The notes under the pieces: generated by a model
Database searches by the model: none
Told to the model about the DNA's origin: nothing
Seen by the model: only the letters and a program-made list of their open reading frames with translations
Made by a program: the position numbers and the translations under genes
Source of the DNA: VBAU01 sp036005185
GTDB lineage: Bacteria > Bacteroidota > Bacteroidia > Chitinophagales > Chitinophagaceae
Reading direction: 5' to 3'
Assembly: GCA_036005185.1 (NCBI GenBank)
Contig: DASYQS010000051.1
Span: 15,890 to 79,889, forward strand
DNA length: 64,000 nt
Shown here: positions 54,933-61,929 of the stretch, piece by piece
Position numbering within the stretch: the first letter of the stretch is position 1
How the letters are laid out: each line of letters begins with the position of its first letter

Positions 54933-55303
54933 AATTATTGATTATTATGGCCACCAATAATCACTTTTATGACTTGCCAGTTTACAAAGTTGGTAGATCA
55001 TTCAGAAAGAAAGTGTCATTAATTGCTAAGAAACATTTCCCGAAATCCGAAGAATATTTATTAAAGTCTCAGATACTTGACCCATGCCGATCTATTACTG
55101 CAAATATTGCTGAAGGATTTGGCAGGTTTCACCATCAGGAAAATATGATCACATCTTATGACGAAAAATATATTTCCAAAAATATATTAGCGGATATAAA
55201 CAAGGACTACAAAGAATGTTTGAAACAATTAAACGGATATATCAAATATTTAAAAACAGCAAAGCAAGAAGGTAAAATAATTAATAATAAATAATCAATA
55301 ATT
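54933..55303. mobile_element. inverted-repeat element 1 carrying a four-helix-bundle gene
   Basis: Perfect 14-bp inverted repeats AATTATTGATTATT (54933-54946) and AATAATCAATAATT (55290-55303) bracket a four-helix-bundle gene exactly between paaA and paaB. The left arm ends at the gene's ATG; the right arm overlaps its stop. The arms are AT-rich, so chance is not excluded. The second, independent element in the same operon supports the interpretation. Confidence 0.6.
54947..55294 (+). CDS. four-helix-bundle (23S rRNA IVS-type) protein, internally shortened
   Basis: A 115-residue member of the four-helix-bundle family first known from ORFs inside 23S rRNA intervening sequences. The diagnostic block CRSITANIAEGFGRFHHQEN is intact. 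The start is ATG 54947 (TTG 54938 is upstream). Compared with the copy at 55756, about 17 residues are missing right after HHQEN: that copy has LHFCIQARGSLSETHNH before LIDAMDCKYIS, while this one goes straight to MITSYDEKYIS. The missing piece is part of the third helix, so the protein may not fold normally. It lies between paaA and paaB, with no role in phenylacetate breakdown known for the family. Confidence 0.85.
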   Translation: MATNNHFYDLPVYKVGRSFRKKVSLIAKKHFPKSEEYLLKSQILDPCRSITANIAEGFGRFHHQENMITSYDEKYISKNILADINKDYKECLKQLNGYIKYLKTAKQEGKIINNK

Positions 55304-55305
55304 CA

Positions 55306-55692
55306 ATGAATTTTTTGTTTCGAAAATATTACTACGGAGATATACCTGAAGATAAAGCAGGAGGCGATTCCAGTCAGAAAGGCTCCCCTGTAAAAGTAGA
55401 TTTAGAGGGGGCCTCGGATTGGCCTCTTTGGGAAATTTTTATTCGCAGCAAGCAAGGCTTAGATCATAAACATGTTGGCAGTCTTCATGCGGCCGATGCT
55501 CAAATGGCTATAGAAAATGCAAGAGATGTTTATACAAGAAGAATGGAAGGCATAAGTATTTGGGTTGTAGAATCAAAACACATTCATGCTTCTAATCCTG
55601 ATGATGCAGAAAATTTTTATGAGCCTGCTGAAGATAAGGTTTATCGCCATCCTACTTTTTATGATTTGCCTGATGAAGTAAAGCATATGTAG
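55306..55692 (+). CDS. paaB: phenylacetyl-CoA epoxidase subunit B, N-terminally extended
   Basis: PaaB is the small subunit needed for assembly of the epoxidase. Residues 38-128 (DWPLWEIFIRSKQGLDHKHV, SLHAADAQMAIENARDVYTR, YRHPTFYDLPDEVKHM) match the whole of a standard PaaB, which has about 95 residues. The extra 37 N-terminal residues include GSPVKVDLEGAS (26-37), encoded by a degenerate copy of the palindromic repeat also found in paaC. No internal start codon would remove them, so the repeat appears to have been translated into the N terminus. Confidence 0.94.
   Translation: MNFLFRKYYYGDIPEDKAGGDSSQKGSPVKVDLEGASDWPLWEIFIRSKQGLDHKHVGSLHAADAQMAIENARDVYTRRMEGISIWVVESKHIHASNPDDAENFYEPAEDKVYRHPTFYDLPDEVKHM
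55381..55412. repeat. palindromic repeat copy inside paaB
   Basis: GGCTCCCC, a degenerate centre and GATTTAGAGGGGGC correspond to the copy in paaC. The last 14 bases (55399-55412) are identical to 56360-56373. It is translated in frame as residues 26-36 of PaaB. Confidence 0.75.
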
Positions 55693-55698
55693 CCGGTT

Positions 55699-56162
55699 TT
55701 AGTTGATTAGTTGATCGGTTAATTAATAATAATTTCTTTTCTACTAAGTATTATTATGGAAGAAAAAAATCAGAGTTTTACCGAATTAGAAGTTTGGAAG
55801 AAAGCCAGAATCCTGAAAATTGAATTAAAAGAACTAGCAGACAAATTTCCTCCCGAAGAAAAATTTAGGTTAGCCGATCAGTTAATCAGGTCTTCCCGCT
55901 CAATCACTGCAAATATTTCAGAAGGGCATGGCCGTTTTACTTATAAAGACCAATTACATTTTTGTATCCAGGCAAGAGGCTCGCTATCTGAAACACATAA
56001 TCATTTAATTGATGCAATGGATTGCAAGTATATCTCTGAAACTCAATTTAATTATTATAAAACTATTATCGATGAAGTAGGCCGCCTTTTAAATGGGTAT
56101 ATTACATTTTTAAGAAATAATATTAAATAGCTAAATGTCTAACCAATCAACTAATCAACTAA
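55699..56162. mobile_element. inverted-repeat element 2 carrying a four-helix-bundle gene
   Basis: AGTTGATTAGTTGATCGGTT (55701-55720) and AACCAATCAACTAATCAACT (56141-56160) are inverted repeats with 19 of 20 matches. The pairing extends to 23 positions (55699-55721 with 56140-56162). They bracket the four-helix-bundle gene and separate paaB from paaC. The right arm lies inside paaC codons 3-10. In the mRNA the arms would form a long stem around the ORF, the layout of 23S rRNA intervening sequences. Confidence 0.8.
55756..56130 (+). CDS. four-helix-bundle (23S rRNA IVS-type) protein
   Basis: A complete 124-residue family member: FTELEVWKKARILKIELKEL, RSSRSITANISEGHGRFTYK, then LHFCIQARGSLSETHNHLID and a last helix ending RLLNGYITFLRN. 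All four helices are predictable. It lies between paaB and paaC in the same direction, inside a pair of 20-bp inverted repeats, 4 bp before paaC. Members also occur as accessory (Avd-like) proteins of diversity-generating retroelements, but no reverse transcriptase or template repeat was seen here. Confidence 0.92.
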   Translation: MEEKNQSFTELEVWKKARILKIELKELADKFPPEEKFRLADQLIRSSRSITANISEGHGRFTYKDQLHFCIQARGSLSETHNHLIDAMDCKYISETQFNYYKTIIDEVGRLLNGYITFLRNNIK

Positions 56163-56935
56163 TTAACTTTACGCTCCATCTTGCAGACAATGCGCTCATC
56201 CTCGGTCATCGAAACAGTGAATGGTGCGGACATGGGCCTGTGTTAGAACAAGACATTGCTATCACCAATATTTCTCTTGACCTGATTGGGCAATCAAGAA
56301 ATTTTTATCAGTATGCTGCTACATTAATGAATGATCAAAAAGTCTCCCCCTTGGGGGGAGATTTAGAGGGGGCTGTCTCTGAAGATACTCTTGCTTACCT
56401 ACGAGACAATCGCGAATTCAAAAACTGTTTGTTGGTTGAGCTTCCCAATGGCGATTGGGCAAAAACAATTCTGCGGCAATTTCTATTCAGCACTTATCAA
56501 TTTTATTTATACCAAGAATTGCAAAATAGCAAAGACAAGCAACTAGCAGCTATTGCGGAAAAATCATTAAAGGAAGTTACCTATCATTTGCGATGGAGCA
56601 GTGAATGGGTAATACGATTGGGCGATGGAACAAATGAGAGTCATGAGCGGATGCTTACTGCTATTGATGAATTATGGAGATATGTTGGTGAGTTATTTAC
56701 AGCTGCTGGTTATGAGTTACAGGCTGCAAAAGAAGGGTCTGGTGTTAATCCAACAATCTTACAACTTAAGTGGGAAGAAAGAGTGAAGGAAATTTTTGCA
56801 GAAGCAACCTTGCCTTATCCCGAACAGGTCTATCAACAAACAGGAGGTAAGGAAGGAAAACATACAGAACACTTAGGTTATATCCTGACTGAACTACAAT
56901 TTATGCAAAGAGCATATCCCAACTCTGAATGGTAA
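56135..56935 (+). CDS. paaC: phenylacetyl-CoA epoxidase structural subunit, with in-frame repeat insertion
   Basis: PaaC is the non-catalytic ferritin-like partner of PaaA. The 266-residue protein shows family blocks (HRNSEWCGHGPVLEQDIAIT, LLVELPNGDWAKTILRQF, TGGKEGKHTEHLGYILTE). Two parts are foreign. First, the N-terminal residues 3-10 (NQSTNQLI) are encoded by the right arm of element 2. Second, residues 69-81 (KVSPLGGDLEGAV) are encoded by a palindromic repeat. From memory, E. coli PaaC runs directly from the YAAEL region to EDTLAF there, so the repeat looks inserted in a loop that tolerates it. It overlaps nothing and lies 3 bp before paaD. Confidence 0.94.
   Translation: MSNQSTNQLINFTLHLADNALILGHRNSEWCGHGPVLEQDIAITNISLDLIGQSRNFYQYAATLMNDQKVSPLGGDLEGAVSEDTLAYLRDNREFKNCLLVELPNGDWAKTILRQFLFSTYQFYLYQELQNSKDKQLAAIAEKSLKEVTYHLRWSSEWVIRLGDGTNESHERMLTAIDELWRYVGELFTAAGYELQAAKEGSGVNPTILQLKWEERVKEIFAEATLPYPEQVYQQTGGKEGKHTEHLGYILTELQFMQRAYPNSEW
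56339..56373. repeat. palindromic repeat copy inside paaC
   Basis: CTCCCCC TTG GGGGGAG (56344-56360) is a perfect 7-bp palindrome followed by ATTTAGAGGGGGC. It is translated in frame as PaaC residues 69-80. The best-preserved of the copies in the window. Confidence 0.85.
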
Positions 56936-56938
56936 AAA

Positions 56939-57442
56939 ATGATAAAGTATCAAATAGATAAAGCAACTATTTATTCTTACCTGGAAGAAGTGAAGGATCC
57001 GGAAGTGCCCGCATTGAACGTTATTGATATGGGAATTGTAAGAGATATCATTTTGCATGAGGACGATTGCCTTGAAATTATTATCACGCCTACTTATTCG
57101 GGTTGTCCCGCTATGGACGTAATAAGCATGAATATCCGTATTATGCTATCCACTCTTGGCTTTAAAAAAATAAAGATCACTCAATCCCTTTCACCAGCCT
57201 GGACAACTGACTGGATGAGTGAGGAAGGGAAAAGAAAATTAAGACAATACGGAATTGCGCCCCCCAATCCAAAGCAGCAGGTATGCAATGATAAATTATT
57301 TGCTGATGATGAGGCTGTGCAATGCCCTCATTGCGATTCATGGCATACGCATCGTGTAAGTGAATTTGGTTCTACTCCTTGCAAATCATTATTCGTTTGT
57401 GATGATTGTAAAGAACCTTTCGATTATTTCAAATGCCACTAA
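56939..57442 (+). CDS. paaD: PaaD, iron-sulfur maturation-type subunit of the epoxidase operon
   Basis: A 167-residue PaaD/PaaJ protein. The N-terminal MIP18/DUF59 domain (about 10-100) has VKDPEVPALNVIDMGIVRDI and TPTYSGCPAMDVI. A C-terminal zinc-ribbon follows, with two Cys pairs (CPHCDSWHTHRVSEFG, CDDCKEPFDYFKC). PaaD is thought to help assemble the metal centre of the epoxidase. The start lies 3 bp after the paaC stop. A copy of the palindromic repeat follows the stop. Confidence 0.93.
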   Translation: MIKYQIDKATIYSYLEEVKDPEVPALNVIDMGIVRDIILHEDDCLEIIITPTYSGCPAMDVISMNIRIMLSTLGFKKIKITQSLSPAWTTDWMSEEGKRKLRQYGIAPPNPKQQVCNDKLFADDEAVQCPHCDSWHTHRVSEFGSTPCKSLFVCDDCKEPFDYFKCH

Positions 57443-57444
57443 AC

Positions 57445-57470
57445 CCTCTAACCCCCTAAAGGGGGAATTA
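57445..57470. repeat. palindromic repeat copy between paaD and paaG
   Basis: CCCCC TAAA GGGGG (57452-57465) with flanking CCCTCTAA matches the complement of the family (GGGGGTTAGAGGG). It occupies most of the 50-bp gap and has no strong T-tract. It could attenuate or stabilise the operon mRNA. Confidence 0.75.
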
Positions 57471-57492
57471 GTATTTTCGTAAAAATTTATAG

Positions 57493-58266
57493 ATGTCTTC
57501 GATCCTTTTTGAAATAAAAGATTCTATTGGCCTCATTACTCTCAATCGTCCTGATAAATTGAATTCTTTTAATCGCGAAATGGCTCTGCTGATGCAGGAG
57601 AAATTGGATGAATGTAAGAGCAAGGAAATAAGATGCGTTTACATAACCGGCGCTGGTAAAGGATTTTCTGCCGGCCAGGATCTTACAGAAGTTACAGACC
57701 CAAACGGTCCGGGTCTCAAGGTAATTCTCTCTGAACACTATAACCCAATTGTTACAAAAATCCGCAAACTGGAAAAACCTGTTGTAGCTGCGGTGAATGG
57801 AGTAGCTGCCGGTGCAGGCGCAAATATTGCTTTGTGTTGCGATATAGTTGTTGCTGCGCAGTCAGCTTCATTCATGCAAGCTTTTTCAAAAATTGGATTG
57901 ATACCTGATAGCGGTGGAACTTATGTGCTGCCACGATTGATTGGATGGCAAAAAGCATCCGCCTTGATGATGCTTGGTGAAAAGGTTCTGGCTGAAGAAG
58001 CTGAGCGCATGGGAATGATATACAAATTCTTCTCGGACGAAACTTTTGCTGAAAATGCAATGAATATTGCAAAACAACTTTCTCAAATGCCGACAAAAGG
58101 GCTGGCCTATACAAAACAGGTTTTGAATACATCCATGATCACAAGCTTTGAAGAACAATTGCAGGATGAAGATATCTTTCAACAAAGAGCAGCACAAACT
58201 GAAGATTATAAGGAAGGCGTAAAAGCATTTATGGAAAAAAGATCACCCATTTTCAAAGGGGAATAA
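57493..58266 (+). CDS. paaG: epoxyphenylacetyl-CoA isomerase, crotonase family
   Basis: PaaG converts the ring epoxide of phenylacetyl-CoA to the oxepin form that is then opened. The 257-residue crotonase-fold protein has FSAGQDL (oxyanion loop), GVAAGAGANIALCCDI and IGLIPDSGGTYVLPRLIG with the PaaG-type catalytic Asp in PDSGG. These features favour PaaG over a general enoyl-CoA hydratase. It follows paaD after the palindromic repeat and precedes a broken GxxExxY gene by about 33 bp. Confidence 0.9.
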   Translation: MSSILFEIKDSIGLITLNRPDKLNSFNREMALLMQEKLDECKSKEIRCVYITGAGKGFSAGQDLTEVTDPNGPGLKVILSEHYNPIVTKIRKLEKPVVAAVNGVAAGAGANIALCCDIVVAAQSASFMQAFSKIGLIPDSGGTYVLPRLIGWQKASALMMLGEKVLAEEAERMGMIYKFFSDETFAENAMNIAKQLSQMPTKGLAYTKQVLNTSMITSFEEQLQDEDIFQQRAAQTEDYKEGVKAFMEKRSPIFKGE

Positions 58267-58299
58267 CGAACCATGATTTTCATGATTAAAAGGATTAAG

Positions 58300-58694
58300 A
58301 TGAAACATGAGGAAATTACTCATAAAATTATAGGATGCGCAATGGAAGTTCACAGACAATTAGGACCTGGTTTTCAGGAATATATTTACCATAGGACATT
58401 AGACATAGGACATTAGAAAAAGAATTTAAATTGCAAAATGTACCTTTTGAGAGTGAATATGAAATAAAAATTTTTTATAAGGGTGACCAAATTGGGTTAA
58501 GAAAAGTTGATTTCCTTGTTGAAAAACAAATTCCTGTCGAAATAAAAGCAATCAGTGAATTAACTGATACTAATTTAGCCCAATCAAAAAATTATTTAGA
58601 AGCAGGTGGAATTGAAATAGGTCTATTACTAAACTTTGGGGCTTCCAGCCTGCAGTTTAAAAGATTGATCAATAACAAGGTTTCAACTTCTTAA
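58300..58694 (+). pseudogene. GxxExxY protein gene broken by a 14-bp tandem duplication
   Basis: The first frame reads MKHEEITHKIIGCAMEVHRQ then LGPGFQEYIYHRTLDIGH and stops. The second frame, from about 58418, continues with VPFESEYEIKIFYKGDQIGL, VDFLVEKQIPVEIKA and IEIGLLLNFGASSLQFKR. The two are separated by CATAGGACATTAGA occurring twice in tandem (58390-58417). Removing one copy restores a single 126-residue frame (YHRTLEKEFKLQNVPF), the normal size of this PDDEXK-like family. The family has no proven function. Confidence 0.92.
58390..58417 (+). repeat. 14-bp tandem duplication
   Basis: CATAGGACATTAGA is repeated exactly twice (58390-58403, 58404-58417). Fourteen is not a multiple of three, so the copy shifts the frame of the GxxExxY gene and creates the TAG at its junction. 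Confidence 0.97.
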
Positions 58695-58710
58695 TTTCAT
58701 TATAAATCTT

Positions 58711-59127
58711 ATGAATCCTGTAAATCCTGGTTCTGTCGTCAGTCACATGATGGAAAACGATTTTTTTAGTCAATGGATGGGCGTAGAAGTATTGGAAGTA
58801 AAAGAAGGTTATAGCAGGATCCAAATGACTATTCGAAAAGAAATGGTAAATGGTTTTGGAATTGTGCATGGAGGTCTCCCTTTTTCATTGGCAGACAGTG
58901 CCTTTGCATTTGCTTGTAACAACCGCAATAATTTATCAGTTGCCTTGGATGTTACGATCACATTTATGAAAGCAGTGAATGTGGGAGATGTGCTGACTGC
59001 CGAAGCAAAAGAAATTCATAATGGAAGAAGCACCGGTGTTTATTTAATACATGTAATCAACCAAAAAAATGAGCAGGTAGCGTTATTTAAAGGAACTTGT
59101 TTTCGTACAGGAAAAACATTAGTGTAA
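58711..59127 (+). CDS. paaI: PaaI-type hotdog thioesterase
   Basis: PaaI hydrolyses hydroxyphenylacetyl-CoA and related dead-end thioesters, freeing CoA. The 138-residue hotdog protein has the active-site block NGFGIVHGGLPFSLADSAFA with the catalytic Asp, and ALDVTITFMKAVNVGD on the next strand. Residues 1-7 (MNPVNPG) are encoded by the right arm of element 3, so the start of the gene has been rebuilt by the insertion. It is the last gene of the paa run and convergent with the glycerate kinase gene (6 bp gap). Confidence 0.92.
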   Translation: MNPVNPGSVVSHMMENDFFSQWMGVEVLEVKEGYSRIQMTIRKEMVNGFGIVHGGLPFSLADSAFAFACNNRNNLSVALDVTITFMKAVNVGDVLTAEAKEIHNGRSTGVYLIHVINQKNEQVALFKGTCFRTGKTLV

Positions 59128-59133
59128 GGCTTA

Positions 59134-60252
59134 TTATAAGAATAGTTTTTTGAAAAGCTGATTTGCCCTTTTTGTCAGTAATTGCTTTGCATTCGCCATG
59201 GCTTCTTCCCTAGTTATTGATGAGGAAGTTAAACTCTCAACAAATTCCAAATGCAATTGGCTGATGATAGAAGAATCAGCTTCCAGTGTTCCGCAAAAAG
59301 CTGCTACCGGGATTTTATATTGATTAGCTAATTGAGAAATTTCACTGACTACCTTTCCTGCTAAAGTTTGTTCATCAATTTTACCTTCACCAGTTATGAA
59401 TAGATCAGTTTCCGCCATTTTATTTTCAATTCCACTTGCCCTAATGATAATGCTTATTCCTTTTTTTAAATCAACATCGAAAAAGCCCATTAGCCCCGCA
59501 GCAATTCCACCGGCTGCGCCTGTTCCGGGAATAGCAGAAATATCTCTGCCAGTTTGTTGCTTCAAAATATTGGCAAAATGTTTTAATCCCTCATCCAACA
59601 ATTTAACAGCATTGGTATCAGCACCTTTTTGCGGACCATATACATAAGCAGCGCCTTGTGGACCATATAAAATATTTTGCACATCACAGGCAATTTCAAA
59701 TTTTATATTAGGGATAGCAGGTGGGGAGATAATTTTTTCTATTCTCAAAAGATTCTCTCCACATGCTTTTAATGACTGATCATTTTTGTCTTTGAAATGA
59801 AAACCCAACGCTGATAAAATACCGATACCTGCATCGTTTGTTGCACTGCCGCCCAGACCAAGAATAATTTTCTCCGCTCCTTTGTCAACGGCATCCTTGA
59901 TCAATAGCCCCGTTCCATAAGTAGAAGTTTTTAAAGGATCTCTTTCATCCTGTTTTAATAAAATCAATCCGCTTGCAACAGCCATTTCAATAATGGCTGT
60001 TTTATTCTTTAAATTCCACTGATATGATGCTTGCATATCTCTTCCAAGTGGATCAACAGTTGTACAGTCAATAGTATCTGTTTGCAGATAATATTTCATT
60101 ACCTCTGCAAACCCATCACCACCATCTGCCATTGGAAATAAAAAAACTCCGGCTGTTTCATCCACTTGCCTGATCCCTTCGGCAATAGCCTCGCATACTT
60201 CAAAACTGGTAAGGCTGCCTTTAAATTTATCGGGCGCAATAATGATTTTCAT
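59134..60252 (-). CDS. glycerate kinase
   Basis: A 372-residue glycerate kinase of the GlxK/GarK type. Signatures are MKIIIAPDKFKGSLTSFEV at the N terminus, GLGGSATNDAGIGILSALGF, GTGAAGGIAAGLMGFF and TGEGKIDEQTLAGKVVSEI. It phosphorylates D-glycerate to a phosphoglycerate that enters glycolysis. It is the third gene of a minus-strand run after GH63 and the SSS symporter. Release of glycerate by a GH63 glycosylglycerate hydrolase would make this kinase the second step of one pathway. Confidence 0.95.
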   Translation of the reverse strand: MKIIIAPDKFKGSLTSFEVCEAIAEGIRQVDETAGVFLFPMADGGDGFAEVMKYYLQTDTIDCTTVDPLGRDMQASYQWNLKNKTAIIEMAVASGLILLKQDERDPLKTSTYGTGLLIKDAVDKGAEKIILGLGGSATNDAGIGILSALGFHFKDKNDQSLKACGENLLRIEKIISPPAIPNIKFEIACDVQNILYGPQGAAYVYGPQKGADTNAVKLLDEGLKHFANILKQQTGRDISAIPGTGAAGGIAAGLMGFFDVDLKKGISIIIRASGIENKMAETDLFITGEGKIDEQTLAGKVVSEISQLANQYKIPVAAFCGTLEADSSIISQLHLEFVESLTSSSITREEAMANAKQLLTKRANQLFKKLFL

Positions 60253-60290
60253 GAAGCATCCAAATTAAAAGATGAAGGGAATCGTTAAGC

Positions 60291-60345
60291 CGTGCCACAG
60301 TTAGCGAAGTTCTTCGATTTTACTGGCTCTTATAACCGTGGCACG
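60291..60345. repeat. imperfect palindrome between symporter and glycerate kinase
   Basis: CGTGCCAC (60291-60298) and GTGGCACG (60338-60345) are perfect 8-bp inverted repeats. Between them is a small inner hairpin (CGAAG TT CTTCG). No T-tract follows. It may be a dispersed repeat or an intra-operon RNA structure. Confidence 0.6.
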
Positions 60346-60367
60346 ACAAAGGGGCTACCTCTCTTTC

Positions 60368-61927
60368 TCAAAACAAATGCGGCAACAAAATACTAAAGCT
60401 AAGAATGCATAAAAAGAAAATCAGCAAGATGAAACTTTGTTTTGTAAAGAAATTATTGTTTCCGGGTTCAGTAATATTAATTGACATCTTTCCTGGTATC
60501 ACCAAACTTAATCCCGTTCCTACAGTGAGGGTCACCAGGGCGCCAATGGCATTCCACCAGAACCAGAAAATATTTGGGAAAAACAACCACATGACAAGAT
60601 TCGTGAGAACACCTACAATCAATCCTATATTAGCAGCATTCGCTTTTATTCTTTTGCCAAGAATGGCTAATAAAAAAATAGCAAGTATAGGCCCGTAGAA
60701 CATGGAACCAATCTTATTGATGGCTTCAATAATTGTTTTAGCGAGCCCGCCAACAAAAAAAGCAAGCACCATAGTTACAACACCCCAGAATAAAGCCACC
60801 CATTTGCTCCAGTTTACATATTTTTCTCTGGGTACGTTCCACAAGCGACCAATAAAATCTTCCATACTAACAGCGCTGAGTGAGTTTAGAGTGGAGCTGT
60901 ATGATGACATGCCTGCTGCAATGATGGCAATGACGATTATACCTACTATGCCATGAGGTAAGTAATCAGTAATAAAGATCGGTATCATCCCATCTGGCTT
61001 GCCTTCAGGAATTTTTGCAGCAAAGGCAGCATTGGCTCTGGCAAACGCCCCAATGATTAACCCGCCAAAACAATAGGCAAGTGTAACTGGGAATCGAAAT
61101 AATCCATTAAACAATAGCAGTCGCCTCACTGTTGGTTCATCCTTTGCTGAAAGCAGCCTTTGCGCTTGTGTTTGGTCAGTGCCATAATAAGAACAATACA
61201 AAAATATTCCTCCAAAAAGCATGGGCCAGAATCCATATTCCCTTCCATCAAAGCCAAAGTTGGAAAAATCAACCACATGCAATCTTGTTCGGTCAACATG
61301 TTGTAAAAAGCTGTTCCAGCCACCCAAATAATAAAGGCCGCAGATCATAATAGTGATGATGCCGAGAACCTTAATGATCATCTGCGCCACTTCGCTATAT
61401 ACAATTGCTTTCATGCCGCCCTCAAGAGAATAAACAATGGTGATAACCCCTAATATCAACATGGTTTGCCAAAATGGAATTCGGATAATATTCGAAAGAA
61501 TGAATCCCACTGCATAAATCGTAACTCCCGTTGCGAAGCAGCGACTGATCAAGAACACAGCGCTGATCAATAAACGGGAGGTTGTATTAAAACGTTTTTC
61601 TAAAAAGCTGTAAGCACTTACCACACCACTGCGGTATAAGGCAGGAGCAACAATAGCCATGATAATGATCATTGCAATGGGAACTCCGAATTCAAAGGTG
61701 AGCCATTGCATACCTCCTCCTTTTCTTAGCCCAACAAATGCAGGAGCGGAAACAAAACTAACTGCTGATAACTGTGTGGCCATTGTTGACATGCACAAAG
61801 CAAACCAGCCAAACCGTTTGCCTCCTAAAAAATAATCCGTTCCCGCCTTGCTTTTTTTGAAACGTAAGCCCAACCATATCATTGCTGCGAAATAGATCAG
61901 CACAATTGAATAGTCAAGTGCATTCAT
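60368..61927 (-). CDS. sodium:solute symporter (SSS family)
   Basis: A 519-residue inner-membrane symporter with about 13 transmembrane helices. The SSS features are the FLGGKRFGWFALCMSTMATQ region after the first helix, SLEGGMKAIVYSEVAQMIIK in the core, and AIIAAGMSSYSSTLNSLSAV in helix 8 (the sodium-site region). Its start lies 2 bp from the stop of the GH63 gene, so the two are translationally coupled. It probably imports glycosylglycerate or its sugar moiety with sodium. Confidence 0.93.
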   Translation of the reverse strand: MNALDYSIVLIYFAAMIWLGLRFKKSKAGTDYFLGGKRFGWFALCMSTMATQLSAVSFVSAPAFVGLRKGGGMQWLTFEFGVPIAMIIIMAIVAPALYRSGVVSAYSFLEKRFNTTSRLLISAVFLISRCFATGVTIYAVGFILSNIIRIPFWQTMLILGVITIVYSLEGGMKAIVYSEVAQMIIKVLGIITIMICGLYYLGGWNSFLQHVDRTRLHVVDFSNFGFDGREYGFWPMLFGGIFLYCSYYGTDQTQAQRLLSAKDEPTVRRLLLFNGLFRFPVTLAYCFGGLIIGAFARANAAFAAKIPEGKPDGMIPIFITDYLPHGIVGIIVIAIIAAGMSSYSSTLNSLSAVSMEDFIGRLWNVPREKYVNWSKWVALFWGVVTMVLAFFVGGLAKTIIEAINKIGSMFYGPILAIFLLAILGKRIKANAANIGLIVGVLTNLVMWLFFPNIFWFWWNAIGALVTLTVGTGLSLVIPGKMSINITEPGNNNFFTKQSFILLIFFLCILSFSILLPHLF

Positions 61928-61929
61928 GA

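Larger units (their letters stand above)
58268..58733. mobile_element. inverted-repeat element 3 carrying a broken GxxExxY gene
   Basis: The left arm starts GAACCATGATTTTCATGATT at 58268, 2 bp after the paaG stop. The right arm (58701-58733) ends GTAAATCCTGGTTC. The arms are complementary at about 26 of 34 positions. The right arm contains the paaI start codon and encodes PaaI residues 1-7. The left arm recurs at the ROK gene end (48994). Confidence 0.75.

Noticed and set aside
54933..56162. Diversity-generating retroelement, suggested by the Avd-like four-helix-bundle proteins
   Set aside because: No reverse transcriptase gene and no template/variable repeat pair was found in the window. 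The proteins are equally similar to the rRNA intervening-sequence type.
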